49,598 bases of DNA. Source: AC-51 sp036265325 (GTDB lineage: Bacteria; Actinomycetota; UBA4738; HRBIN12). Positions 38,301 to 46,755 of this stretch are shown here, in pieces; the first letter of the stretch is position 1; each line of letters starts with the position of its first letter. The position numbers and the translations under genes were made by a program. The notes beneath the pieces are model-generated. The model had not been told where the DNA came from. It saw only the letters and a program-made list of their open reading frames with translations, and did not search any database. The stretch is taken from the NCBI GenBank assembly GCA_036265325.1, contig DATAPH010000098.1:1-49598 (forward strand), read 5' to 3'.

Positions 38301-39305
38301 ATGACCGCCGACCACGTTCTCGTCACCGGTGGCGCCGGCTTCATCGGCTCCCACCTGGTGGATGCCCTGCTCGCCGACGCGAGCACGCGGGTCACGGTGC
38401 TCGACCGGCTGTCGATCGGCGGTTCGCGCGCCAACCTCGAGCAGCACGACGGCGATCCGCGGTTCACGTTCGTGCGGGGCGACCTGAACGACGAGGCGCT
38501 CGTGCGCGAGCTGATCGGGGGCGTCGGCGCCGTGATCCATGCGGCCGCCGAGTCGCACGTCGACCGCTCGATCGATACCGCACGTGGGTTCCTCGAATCC
38601 AACGTGATGGGCACCCAATCCGTGCTCGAGGCCGTGCGCGTCGCCGGCGTCCGGATGCTGATGATCTCGACCGACGAGGTCTACGGCGAGGGCGCGCGCG
38701 AAGGAGGCAGCTTCACCGAGGACGCGCCGATCGCGCCGCGGTCGCCGTACGCGGCGAGCAAGGCTGGCGCGGACCTCCTGTGTGCCGCCTACCGAACGAC
38801 GTACGGCGTGGACGTCACCGTGGTCCGCGGCACGAACGCGTACGGGCCGCGACAGATCGAGCGGGTCGTCCCGACGTTCACGATCAGCGCGCTGGAGGGC
38901 TTGCCCCTACCCGTCTACGCCGACGGCACGGAGCGCCGTGAGTTCCTGCATGTGCACGACTGGGCGCGCGCCGCGGTGACGGTGCTCGACCGCGGCGAAC
39001 CCGGCAAGCTCTACAACATCGGCGGCGGAACGGAGCTGTCCAACCGTGAGCTCGCGGAGAAGATCGTCGCGCTCGTCGGGGTCTCCGACGACCTGATCGC
39101 GTTCGTCCCCGACCGTCCGGGACACGATTTCCGATACGGCGTGTCGGCGGACCGATTGCGCGCCCTTGGCTGGTCGCCTGCGATCGCGTTCGACGACGGG
39201 CTGGCCGACACCGTCGGGTGGTATCGCGAGCATCGCGAGTGGCTGTACCGCGCGCACGACCACGACATCGTGACGGCGCCTCGGCCGCCGCAGGGGGTCG
39301 CGTGA
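38301..39305 (+). CDS. rmlB: dTDP-glucose 4,6-dehydratase
   Basis: A 334-residue extended short-chain dehydrogenase that converts dTDP-glucose to dTDP-4-dehydro-6-deoxyglucose with bound NAD. It has the Rossmann motif VTGGAGFIGSHLVDALL (about 8-24), AAESHVDRSID, and the catalytic triad region MISTDEVYGEG with T-D-E. SPYAASKAGADLL supplies the Y-x3-K, and RGTNAYGPRQ follows. The C-terminal part has NIGGGTELSNRELAEKIV and FVPDRPGHDFRYGVSADRLRALGW. Length and motifs are typical. Its stop overlaps the rmlD GTG (GTGA). It belongs to the dTDP-rhamnose route with rmlA and rmlD. Confidence 0.93.
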   Translation: MTADHVLVTGGAGFIGSHLVDALLADASTRVTVLDRLSIGGSRANLEQHDGDPRFTFVRGDLNDEALVRELIGGVGAVIHAAAESHVDRSIDTARGFLESNVMGTQSVLEAVRVAGVRMLMISTDEVYGEGAREGGSFTEDAPIAPRSPYAASKAGADLLCAAYRTTYGVDVTVVRGTNAYGPRQIERVVPTFTISALEGLPLPVYADGTERREFLHVHDWARAAVTVLDRGEPGKLYNIGGGTELSNRELAEKIVALVGVSDDLIAFVPDRPGHDFRYGVSADRLRALGWSPAIAFDDGLADTVGWYREHREWLYRAHDHDIVTAPRPPQGVA

Positions 39306-40132
39306 GGATCGTCGTCACCGGCGCGGGCGGCGGGCTCGGGCGCGCGTTCCTCGCGGCGGCCGGCGGGCATCACGACCTGATCGCGCTGACGCACGCGGAT
39401 CTGGACATCGGCGACCACGACGCCGTGCTCGGCGGCATCCCGCCGCTCGGCGCCGACCTGATCGTCAACTGCGCCGCCTTCACGAAGGTCGATGCGAACG
39501 AGACGGACCAGGCGCGCGCGTTCCGCGACAACGCCCAGGGACCGCAGTCACTCGCGCTCGCGGCGCGGATGTGCGGCGCGACCCTCGTGCACGTGTCCAC
39601 CGATTACGTGTTCGACGGCGCGAAAGACGAGGCGTACGACGAGATCGACGAGCCGCGGCCGATCAGCGTCTACGGGCGGGCCAAGCTGGCGGGGGAGCGG
39701 TTCGTCGCGTCGACGATGCCCGAGCACTTCATCGTCCGGACCGGCTACGTGTTCGGTGGCGGCGACGACTACCTCTCCGGTCAGCTGGCGCGGCTGCGCG
39801 CAGGTGAGGACGCGGCGGGGCTCGCGGACCGGGTCGGGTCGCCGACGTTCGTCGAGCACGTGGCCGACCGCCTGCTGCCGCTCGCGTTGACCGGCCGGTA
39901 CGGGACCTACCATCTCGCCGGTCCCGAGGCGGCGAGTTGGTTCGACGTGCTGCAGCGGGTGCGCGACCTGGGTGGGTTCGACGGTGCGGTACAACCGCAG
40001 AAGGCCGACGAGCTCGCGTTGCCGGCGCCGCGTCCGAGGCGGTCGGCGCTCGCCAGTGTGTTCGTGGAGAACCTGTCGCTTCCACGGTTCCCACCGTTGG
40101 ACGACGCTCTTCGCGCGATGCTCGCTCGATAG
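39302..40132 (+). CDS. rmlD: dTDP-4-dehydrorhamnose reductase
   Basis: A 276-residue SDR reductase for the last step to dTDP-L-rhamnose. Motifs are VTGAGGGLGRAFLAAAGG, LIVNCAAFTKVDANETDQARAFRDNAQGPQSLA, HVSTDYVFDGAKDEAYDEID, ISVYGRAKLAGE (Y-x3-K) and IVRTGYVFGGG. These fit RmlD and its relatives well. GTG start at 39302 overlaps the rmlB stop. The 3,5-epimerase RmlC that should act between RmlB and RmlD is not encoded in the window. A promoter for the next gene overlaps the end. Confidence 0.9.
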   Translation: MRIVVTGAGGGLGRAFLAAAGGHHDLIALTHADLDIGDHDAVLGGIPPLGADLIVNCAAFTKVDANETDQARAFRDNAQGPQSLALAARMCGATLVHVSTDYVFDGAKDEAYDEIDEPRPISVYGRAKLAGERFVASTMPEHFIVRTGYVFGGGDDYLSGQLARLRAGEDAAGLADRVGSPTFVEHVADRLLPLALTGRYGTYHLAGPEAASWFDVLQRVRDLGGFDGAVQPQKADELALPAPRPRRSALASVFVENLSLPRFPPLDDALRAMLAR

Positions 40133-40135
40133 GCT
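40130..40135 (+). promoter_or_regulatory. -10 element TAGGCT for the phosphoesterase gene
   Basis: TAGGCT overlaps the rmlD stop codon and lies 9 nt before the ATG at 40145. Confidence 0.4.
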
Positions 40136-40144
40136 GAGCCCTCC

Positions 40145-41590
40145 ATGGCCCGCCGTTCGCCCGTCCGGCTCGCCGCCGCAGCGATCGCGCTCGTCCTCAT
40201 GGCGCTCGGGTGCGCGTCGACGTCATCATCTGCGCAGCAGGCTTCACCGACCTCGACCGCGCCGATCGACGCGCCGACGAACGCCCCGAAGGGCACCGTC
40301 GACCCGGTGACCGGTCAGCAGCTGAACGCGCCGCCCGATCCGATCACGGCCGCGTTGCCTGCCGCGGTCGACGCAACGGCGTACCGGACGCGCACGCCGA
40401 TCAAGCACGTCGTGTTCCTGCTCCTCGAGAATCGGAGCTTCGACGACATCTTCGGGACCTATCCCGGCGCCAACGGCGTGTCGATGGCCGACGACCACGG
40501 GGTCATGCGCCCGCTCACCCACGCCTCGTTGCAACGCGCGCACGACCTGCCGCATTGCTACAACTGCAACGTTGCGTCGATCGACGGCGGTCTGATGGAC
40601 GGGTTCAACCAGACCGACGCGGCCGATCAGTACGCGTTCACGCAGTTCCACCGCTCCGACATCGAGGCGTACTGGTCGTGGGCGCAACAGTACGTGCTTG
40701 CCGACCGGTTCTTCGCGTCGGCGATCGGGCCGTCGTTCCCCAACCACATGTATTCGATCGCGGCGACGTCCGGCGGCGCGCTCGACAACCCCTGGCAGCC
40801 GCCGCCCACCTTGGCGGCGATGCAACAGCAGGGCTACGCGAAGTCGTGGGGGTGCGACATCGCTCGCGACGGCTACGTCGAGATCGTCGACCCCGAGGGC
40901 TACATGGTGAAGGTGGCGCCGTGCTTCGACTTCGAGACCGAGGGTGATCTGCTCAACGCCAAGCACATCCCGTGGGCGTATTACGCCGCGACCAACGCGC
41001 AGCTCGGCTATATCTGGTCGGCGTACTCGGCGATCGATCGGTACCGCAACGATCCCCAGCTCTGGGCCAAGCACATCCGGCCGGTCGACGACGTGATCCG
41101 CGACATCAGCGCGGACCGGCTGCCGCCGGTCACCTGGATCACGCCGCGGTTCCAGCTCTCGCAGCACCCCGAATACAACTTCTGCTGGGGCCAGAACTGG
41201 ACGATCGAGGTGGTCGATGCGCTGATGCGGTCGGCCGCATGGAAGAACACGATGCTCGTCGTTTCGTGGGACGACTTCGGCGGGTTCTACGACCATGTGC
41301 CACCGGTCCGGCTCGACGACAACGGCCTCGGGATCCGCGTGCCCGCGATGGTCATCAGCCCCTACGCGAAGCCCGGGTACGTCGACGACACGACGTATGA
41401 GTTTTCGAGCGTATTGCGGTTCATCGAGGACAACTGGTCCCTTCGTCCGTTCCTCACCAGGCGCGACCGCATCGCCAACGGGCTGCGCAACGCGATGGAC
41501 TTTTCGCAACAGCCCTCGGCGCCCGATCCGCAGCCGTTGCGTACCGACTGCCGGGGGTCGATCTGGGACGCGCCACCACCGGAGGGATGA
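40145..41590 (+). CDS. Exported phospholipase-C-type phosphoesterase (lipoprotein)
   Basis: A 481-residue extracytoplasmic protein with signal peptide and lipobox (ALVLMALGC, C20) and a Ser/Pro/Thr linker. The phosphoesterase (acid phosphatase/phospholipase C) domain has IKHVVFLLLENRSFDDIFGTYPGANG, FNQTDAADQYAFTQF, FFASAIGPSFPNHMYSIAATSGG and VVSWDDFGGFYDHVPPVR. RVPAMVISPYAKPGYVDDTTYEFSSVLRFIEDNW follows. Substrate could be a phospholipid or another phosphodiester. Immediately downstream lies a decayed fragment of a second copy. Its place in a polysaccharide locus may be incidental. Confidence 0.87.
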   Translation: MARRSPVRLAAAAIALVLMALGCASTSSSAQQASPTSTAPIDAPTNAPKGTVDPVTGQQLNAPPDPITAALPAAVDATAYRTRTPIKHVVFLLLENRSFDDIFGTYPGANGVSMADDHGVMRPLTHASLQRAHDLPHCYNCNVASIDGGLMDGFNQTDAADQYAFTQFHRSDIEAYWSWAQQYVLADRFFASAIGPSFPNHMYSIAATSGGALDNPWQPPPTLAAMQQQGYAKSWGCDIARDGYVEIVDPEGYMVKVAPCFDFETEGDLLNAKHIPWAYYAATNAQLGYIWSAYSAIDRYRNDPQLWAKHIRPVDDVIRDISADRLPPVTWITPRFQLSQHPEYNFCWGQNWTIEVVDALMRSAAWKNTMLVVSWDDFGGFYDHVPPVRLDDNGLGIRVPAMVISPYAKPGYVDDTTYEFSSVLRFIEDNWSLRPFLTRRDRIANGLRNAMDFSQQPSAPDPQPLRTDCRGSIWDAPPPEG

Positions 41591-41604
41591 GCGCGGTGCG
41601 TGCG

Positions 41605-41769
41605 TCGCTTTCCCCACGTGGGACGACTACGGCGGCTTCTACGAACATGTGCCGCCGCCCGAGAGGCTACGCCGATGCGGTCGGCGTTCGACTTCGGTCA
41701 GGAACCGCGGCCGCCCATCCTCTGCCGCTTCGCACGGACTGCGCCGGACAGGTGTTCCCGAAGGACTGA
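41605..41769 (+). pseudogene. Decayed remnant of a second phosphoesterase gene
   Basis: Three pieces of the neighbouring phosphoesterase C-terminus are recognisable in order but in three different frames. FPTWDDYGGFYEHVPPPE (from 41610) matches WDDFGGFYDHVPPVR of the intact gene. SAFDFGQEPRPPI (from 41681) matches AMDFSQQPSAPDP. LPLRTDCAGQVFPKD plus stop (41722-41769) matches QPLRTDCRGSIWDAPP. About 160 bp are missing between the first two pieces relative to the intact copy. It is best read as the remains of a tandem duplication or a recombined paralogue. No function is expected. Confidence 0.7.
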
Positions 41770-41803
41770 TGCGACGTGCGTCGACCGGCTCGAGACCCAC
41801 TGC

Positions 41804-41809
41804 TACGCT
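41804..41809 (+). promoter_or_regulatory. -10 element TACGCT for the glycosyltransferase operon
   Basis: TACGCT then 7 nt then the ATG at 41817, downstream of the decayed phosphoesterase fragment. Confidence 0.45.
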
Positions 41810-41816
41810 TCGCGCC

Positions 41817-42221
41817 ATGACCGAGGCGGACGGCGCGCCTGAGCCCGAGGACGAGGGCTACCTGTCGCTCGTGCGACACCTTTACTGGAGCCAGGAGGCG
41901 GGCGCGCGGCAACAGGCGGGCACCCGTCAGGTGCGCGAGCAGATGCTCGAGTTCGTCGCGAAGATGCGCACCGACGAGCGCGCGGCCACCCCGTTGGGGG
42001 AGCCGCACCTCGCCGCCCCGACGCCCCTTCGCCGCAAGGTGAAGTACGCGATGTTCCGCGGCGGCCGGTTCGCGACGCGGCGCTACGACCGGCTGCTCGG
42101 CGACGCGATGGATCTGTCGGTCGCGCTGAGCGAGCGGGTGCTCGAGCTCGAGCACCAGGTGGAAGAGCTGCAGCAGCAGGTCGGCGACCTCCGGCACGGC
42201 GGCTCCGGAGGCGACGCGTGA
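41817..42221 (+). CDS. Hypothetical protein with C-terminal coiled coil
   Basis: A 134-residue soluble protein with no recognised family. The N-terminal half is acidic then basic (EPEDEGYLSLVRHLYWSQEAGARQQ). A central FRGGRFATRRYDRLLGDAMDLSVAL segment follows. The last 30 residues form leucine heptads (LSERVLELEHQVEELQQQVGDL). It looks like the N-terminal helical part seen on some O-antigen methyl- or glycosyltransferases, but this is only a resemblance. Its stop overlaps the next gene's GTG (GTGA). It opens the coupled glycosyltransferase series and may be a partner of GT42218 or GT43267. Confidence 0.65.
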   Translation: MTEADGAPEPEDEGYLSLVRHLYWSQEAGARQQAGTRQVREQMLEFVAKMRTDERAATPLGEPHLAAPTPLRRKVKYAMFRGGRFATRRYDRLLGDAMDLSVALSERVLELEHQVEELQQQVGDLRHGGSGGDA

Positions 42222-43267
42222 GGATAGCCGTTCTCAATCCCCAGACCGCGTTCGTGCGAGGCGGCGCCGAGATCCACACCGAAGCGCTCACGCAAGCGCT
42301 CCGCGACGCCGGCCACGACGCCGAGATCGTGACGATCGCCGGCAAGTGGTACCTCGCGACCGAGATCGTGCACCAGATGGCGGTCTGGCGTTCGTTCGAC
42401 ATCACGGAATCCAACGGGATGCGGATCGACGCCGTCATCGCGCTGAAGTTCCCGGCGTACCTCGCGTCGCACGACCGCAAGATCGTGTGGTTGATCCACC
42501 AGCACCGTTCTGCCTATGAGCTTTGGGACCACCCGGACTTCGGCGACCTCTCGGTGCAAGAAGACGGTGCCACCGTGCGCGATCTGATCCACACCGGCGA
42601 CCGGCTCGCGCTGGGCGAGGCCAAGCGCATCTTCGCCAACTCGAAGAACGTCGCGAAGCGGTTGTGGGACGGTCTGCAGATCCCCGCGGAGCCGCTCTAC
42701 CACCCGTCGCCGGCGACCACGCAGATGCTCACGATGGAACCCGGCGAGTACGGCGACTACGTCTTCTATCCGAGCCGGCTCGAGCCGCTGAAGCGACAGT
42801 CGCTCGTGATCGACGCTATGGAGCACACGAAGAGCCCCGTGAAGCTCGTGCTGGTCGGGCGGGGTCCCGATGAGCGGGCGCTCCGCGACCAGATCCATCG
42901 ACTCGGTCTCGACGACAAGGTGCGGATGGAGATCGGCGTGTCGAACGAACGCCTGCACGAGCTGTACCTCGGCGCCCGCGCGGTCTACTTCGGTCCTTAC
43001 GACGAGGACTATGGCTACGTGACCATCGAGGGGTTCGCGGCCGCTCGACCCGTCGTGACGACGACCGACGCCGGCGGTCCGCTCGAGTTCGTCCAGGAGG
43101 GCGTGACGGGACTCGTCGCCGAGCCGGATCCTCGCGCGATCGCCGCACGGTTCGACGAGCTCGGCCGCGACATCGATGGCGCGCGCCGGATGGGCGCGGC
43201 GGGCAACGCGCTGGTGCGCGACGTCGTGCCGACTTGGCCGCAGATCGCGGCCCGGCTGTTGGACTGA
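42218..43267 (+). CDS. Glycosyltransferase family 4
   Basis: A 349-residue GT-B transferase. The N-terminal domain begins (M)RIAVLNPQTAFVRGGAEIHTEALTQALRDAG with the acceptor glycine loop. The donor domain has DYVFYPSRLEPLKRQSLVIDAM, KLVLVGRGPDERALRDQI and YFGPYDEDYGYVTIEGFAAARPVVTTTDAGGPLEFVQEG, containing the E-x7-E type signature. GTG start overlaps the coiled-coil gene's stop, and its own TGA shares a base with the next ATG (TGATG). Sugar specificity is not predicted. Confidence 0.9.
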   Translation: MRIAVLNPQTAFVRGGAEIHTEALTQALRDAGHDAEIVTIAGKWYLATEIVHQMAVWRSFDITESNGMRIDAVIALKFPAYLASHDRKIVWLIHQHRSAYELWDHPDFGDLSVQEDGATVRDLIHTGDRLALGEAKRIFANSKNVAKRLWDGLQIPAEPLYHPSPATTQMLTMEPGEYGDYVFYPSRLEPLKRQSLVIDAMEHTKSPVKLVLVGRGPDERALRDQIHRLGLDDKVRMEIGVSNERLHELYLGARAVYFGPYDEDYGYVTIEGFAAARPVVTTTDAGGPLEFVQEGVTGLVAEPDPRAIAARFDELGRDIDGARRMGAAGNALVRDVVPTWPQIAARLLD

Positions 43268-44595
43268 TGCGCTCGCCCTTCGGTCGGGCGCGCCGGGCCG
43301 TGAACGAGCGCCTGACCGCGCCTCGTGCCATAGAACGCGTCGCCTCGCTCGGCCCACTTCCGCCGGCGCCGACCGGGATCGCCACCTATCACCGCGCGGT
43401 TCTGGACGGGCTCGCGCGCATCGGGTTCACCGAGCGGATGCCGGTCGATCCGGTGTGGCCCGTCCGCGACGCGGACTTCGCGACCGTGCCGGCGTACCGA
43501 ATCTCGATCGATCATCTCGGCAACAACGCCGATTTCCACCTGCCGATCTACCGGATGGTGTGGCAGGCGCCCGGGTTGATCGTCCTGCACGACCTGTCGC
43601 TCGACGACTTCGTGCGGGGGCTGATGACGAGCGGCGACAAGCTCGGGTTCGTCGCGATGCGCGAGGCGCTCGAGGCCCGCGAGCACATGACGCTATCCGA
43701 GGCCCTGGCGAACAAGCCGCTCCGGATCCCGTGGATCGCTGCGGTCGCTCGCCGCGCGCGAGGGATCGTCGTGCACGCGGACTTCTGCCGTCGCTACCTC
43801 GAGGACCTGGGCTGCCGCACGCCAGTGTTCGTGATCCCGCATCCACCGGTCGAATCGGCCCGCGCGCTCGCCGCCGCCGAGCCCGCAGGCCGGCGCCTCC
43901 GCGACTCGATCGGTGCTGAAACGCTCGTCGTCGCACCCGGCGACATCAACCAGGCCAAGCAGCTCGACGCGCTGCTCGCGGCGGTGAAGACCTTGCCCGA
44001 CGATGTTCACGTCGCGATCGTCGGACGGACGGTCGAGACGTACGACTTCACGCCTATCGCACGCGCTGCGGCGCTTGGCAGTCGGCTGCATCTCGAGACC
44101 GACGTCACGGACGAGGCGTTCCTCGCATGGCTCGCTGCCGCCGACATCGTCGTCGACCTGCGTCATCCGCATCGCGGCGAAGTGTCCGGGTCGCTCGCAC
44201 GCGCCATGCAGGTCGGCCGTCCGACGATCGTGTCGGCGACCGGGACCTACCTCGACAGTCCTGACGGCACGGTGGTGACCGTCGCGCCGGGGGAGACCGA
44301 TCCCGTGGAGCTCGCCGCGCGGATCGCCGAACTGATCGCCGATCCCGAGCGCCGCGAGCGGATCGGCGGCACCGCGCGCGCATATATGGCCAACCTCGCC
44401 GCTCGCGAGGCCACCGCCCACGGGTACGCCGACGCGATCGACGCGACCATGCGGGTGGTCGATGACCCGGTCGGTCCGAACATGCGTCGCTGGGCCGACG
44501 CGCTCGCGGACCTCGGCGTGACCGAGCCGGAGCTCGCCGAGGGCTACGGATTGGACTTCGCCCGGGCCCTTGAAAGCTTCACGCATCCGTCATGA
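43267..44595 (+). CDS. Glycosyltransferase family 4, atypical N-terminus
   Basis: A 442-residue GT-B type protein. It starts MRSPFGRARRAVNERLTAPRAIERVASLGPLPPAPTGIATY. Further elements are IVLHDLSLDDFVRGLM, GIVVHADFCRRYLEDLG, TLVVAPGDINQAKQLDALLAAV and ADIVVDLRHPHRGEVSGSLARAMQVGRPTIVS. The donor-site E-x7-E appears as GEVSGSLARAMQVG. A C-terminal helical extension (NMRRWADALADLGVTEPELAEGYGLDFARALESF) is longer than in its neighbours. The ATG shares one base with the previous stop. It is the last gene before the exporter. Confidence 0.84.
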   Translation: MRSPFGRARRAVNERLTAPRAIERVASLGPLPPAPTGIATYHRAVLDGLARIGFTERMPVDPVWPVRDADFATVPAYRISIDHLGNNADFHLPIYRMVWQAPGLIVLHDLSLDDFVRGLMTSGDKLGFVAMREALEAREHMTLSEALANKPLRIPWIAAVARRARGIVVHADFCRRYLEDLGCRTPVFVIPHPPVESARALAAAEPAGRRLRDSIGAETLVVAPGDINQAKQLDALLAAVKTLPDDVHVAIVGRTVETYDFTPIARAAALGSRLHLETDVTDEAFLAWLAAADIVVDLRHPHRGEVSGSLARAMQVGRPTIVSATGTYLDSPDGTVVTVAPGETDPVELAARIAELIADPERRERIGGTARAYMANLAAREATAHGYADAIDATMRVVDDPVGPNMRRWADALADLGVTEPELAEGYGLDFARALESFTHPS

Positions 44596-44625
44596 CGCTT
44601 GCCGGGGAGGGGGTAAGGGCCTTGC

Positions 44626-44631
44626 TAGACT
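44626..44631 (+). promoter_or_regulatory. -10 element TAGACT for the exporter operon
   Basis: TAGACT lies 61 nt before the permease GTG at 44693. The predicted leader contains AAGGAG (44671-44676), 16 nt before that GTG. Confidence 0.4.
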
Positions 44632-44692
44632 CGCTCTGAGCAGCGCGTTTGCGCTGACCCCGTCCCTCGCAAGGAGTCTCCCGATCGCCGCC

Positions 44693-45583
44693 GTGACCGA
44701 CGTCACCGAGCGCACCTCCGAGCCGCCCCGGCTGCGCGTCCGCGTGCGCCTGAGGGAGCTCGCCGGCTACCGCGAGATCCTGTGGAACCTCGTTCGCAAG
44801 GAACTCAAGGTCAAGTACACGGCCTCGGTCCTCGGCGCCGTCTGGTCGCTCCTCAACCCGGTCGTGTTCCTCATCGTCTTCAGCTTCGTCGCCTCCGTCC
44901 TGGGCGGGGCGGTGAAGCCCTATCCACCGTTCCTGCTCGCCGGCCTGCTCGCGTGGAACCTGTTCAACGTCTCCACGTTGAACGGAGCCCAGTCGGTGAT
45001 TTCGAACGCGAACCTCGTGAAGAAGGTGTACTTCCCTCGGGAGATCCTGCCGTTGGCGACCGTCGGTGTCGCGCTGGTCGACTTCGTGCTGCAGTCCGCG
45101 GTCTTCTTCCTGTACCTCGTCGTCTTCGCGGGCGGGTTCCAGCTCGCCACCGTCTGGCTCTACCCGATCGCATTCGTCGACCTTCTTCTGTTCTCGGTCG
45201 CACTCACCATGTTCGTGTCGTCGCTCAACGTGCGATACCGCGACGTGCAGCACCTGATCGGCCTCGCGCTCCTCGTCTGGTTTTGGATGACGCCGATCGT
45301 GTATCCCATCGGCCGCGTGTACGAGAAGCTGTCGAAGTCGACGAACACTCTCGCCGGCACTGCCTGGCACATCTATCTAGCGAACCCGATGACATGGATC
45401 GTGATCGGGTTCCAGAAGGCGCTGTGGCACCCCGAGGACCCAGCCGACACCTCCCTGGCGCCGTACACCGCGCAGCAGCTCGGCATCGCGCTGACAGTTG
45501 GCGTGCTGATCCTGCTCGCCCTCGTGTACCTCGCGTGGCGGCTGTATTTCTCGATGTCCGGCGACTTCGCGGAGGAGCTGTGA
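44693..45583 (+). CDS. wzm: Polysaccharide ABC exporter, permease subunit (Wzm-like)
   Basis: A 296-residue ABC-2 type permease that would move a lipid-linked glycan across the membrane together with the ATPase encoded next. An N-terminal amphipathic part (LRELAGYREILWNLVRKELKVKYTASVLGAVWSLLNPVVFLIVFSFV) leads into about six membrane helices. RYRDVQHLIGLALLVWFWMTPIVYP is the typical ABC-2 export segment. Start is uncertain: the GTG at 44693 lies 16 nt after AAGGAG, a long spacing; an ATC at 44684 would have ideal spacing but be unusual. Its stop overlaps the next GTG (GTGA). Confidence 0.85.
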   Translation: MTDVTERTSEPPRLRVRVRLRELAGYREILWNLVRKELKVKYTASVLGAVWSLLNPVVFLIVFSFVASVLGGAVKPYPPFLLAGLLAWNLFNVSTLNGAQSVISNANLVKKVYFPREILPLATVGVALVDFVLQSAVFFLYLVVFAGGFQLATVWLYPIAFVDLLLFSVALTMFVSSLNVRYRDVQHLIGLALLVWFWMTPIVYPIGRVYEKLSKSTNTLAGTAWHIYLANPMTWIVIGFQKALWHPEDPADTSLAPYTAQQLGIALTVGVLILLALVYLAWRLYFSMSGDFAEEL

Positions 45584-46755
45584 CGTCCGCCATCGAGGTC
45601 GTCGACGTTTCGAAACGGTTCCGCGTCTACCGTGAGAAACCGACATCGCTGAAGCAGCGACTGCTCAGCAGCCGCACGCGCGCCGAGGACTTCTGGGCGC
45701 TCCGCGATGTGTCGTTCGAGGTTGCGCAGGGCGACACCCTCGGCCTGATCGGCCACAACGGCTCGGGCAAGACCACGATGCTCAAGGTGATCGCGGGCAT
45801 CCTCCGCCCGACGAAAGGCATCGTGCGCGAGCGGGGACGGATCGCCGGCTTGCTCGAGCTGGGCGCCGGCTTCCATCCCGAGCTCACCGGCCGCGAGAAC
45901 GTCTACCTGAACGCGTCCTTCCTCGGTCTATCTCGTGCCGAGACCGATCGCGTGTACGACGAGATCGTGGGGTTCGCGGAGCTCGAGAAGTTCATGGACA
46001 CCGCGGTGAAGTTCTATTCCTCGGGCATGCTCGTGCGGCTCGGCTTCGCCGTGGCGGTGCACGTCGAGCCGGAGATCATCTTGATCGACGAGGTGCTCGC
46101 GGTCGGCGACGAGGCCTTCCAGGCGCGCTGCATCGATAAGGTGCGGTCGTTCCAGCGGGACGGGCGCACGATCGTGTTCGTCACACACGCGCTCGACCAG
46201 GTGCGACACCTCTGCGACCACGCGGTGATGCTCGACCACGGACGGGTCCACGCCACCGGGTCCCCGGACGACGTCGTGCGCGAGATGCGGCTGACGATCT
46301 TGCACCACGACCTCGAGTTCGCTCGGGAGGAGGGCTCGAAGGAGGTCGAGATCGTCGGTGTCGGATTGCTGCACGCCGGCGCACCGCTGAACGGCGCCAT
46401 CCCGTCCGGCGACACCCTCACCATCCAGGTCGACGTGCGCGCGATCGAGCCGGTCGACGATCCTGTCGTCTCGTTCGCGCTGCACGACGCGACCAATGCG
46501 TTCGTGTTCGGATACGACACGGCGACCAGCGGTCTCGCGCTCGGGACGCTGCAGGGCTCGCGTCGCATCCGCTTCCACGTCGGTCCGATCCCGGTGACCG
46601 GCGGGAAGTACTGGCTCACCCTCGGCGTGCACTCGCGCGACAACGCCCGCGTGTACCACGTCCAAGACGAGCGGTATTCGTTCGACGTACAGCAGGCCGA
46701 CGGCCGTCGCGACCAGCTGACCTTCCCCGTGACCACTCAGATGGAGGCGCTGTGA
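45580..46755 (+). CDS. wzt: Polysaccharide ABC exporter ATPase with C-terminal binding domain (Wzt-like)
   Basis: A 391-residue ATPase. The nucleotide-binding domain has Walker A GHNGSGKTTML (about 58-68), GIVRERGRIAGLLELGAGFHPELTGREN, signature YSSGMLVRLGFAVAV and Walker B IILIDEVLAVGDEAF. Residues from about 250 form a beta-sandwich (VEIVGVGLLHAGAPLNGAIPSGDTLTIQVDVRA through RYSFDV) like the carbohydrate-binding domain of Wzt proteins. In known systems that domain reads the finished glycan end before export. GTG start overlaps the permease stop, and its stop overlaps the next GTG. Confidence 0.92.
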   Translation: MTSAIEVVDVSKRFRVYREKPTSLKQRLLSSRTRAEDFWALRDVSFEVAQGDTLGLIGHNGSGKTTMLKVIAGILRPTKGIVRERGRIAGLLELGAGFHPELTGRENVYLNASFLGLSRAETDRVYDEIVGFAELEKFMDTAVKFYSSGMLVRLGFAVAVHVEPEIILIDEVLAVGDEAFQARCIDKVRSFQRDGRTIVFVTHALDQVRHLCDHAVMLDHGRVHATGSPDDVVREMRLTILHHDLEFAREEGSKEVEIVGVGLLHAGAPLNGAIPSGDTLTIQVDVRAIEPVDDPVVSFALHDATNAFVFGYDTATSGLALGTLQGSRRIRFHVGPIPVTGGKYWLTLGVHSRDNARVYHVQDERYSFDVQQADGRRDQLTFPVTTQMEAL

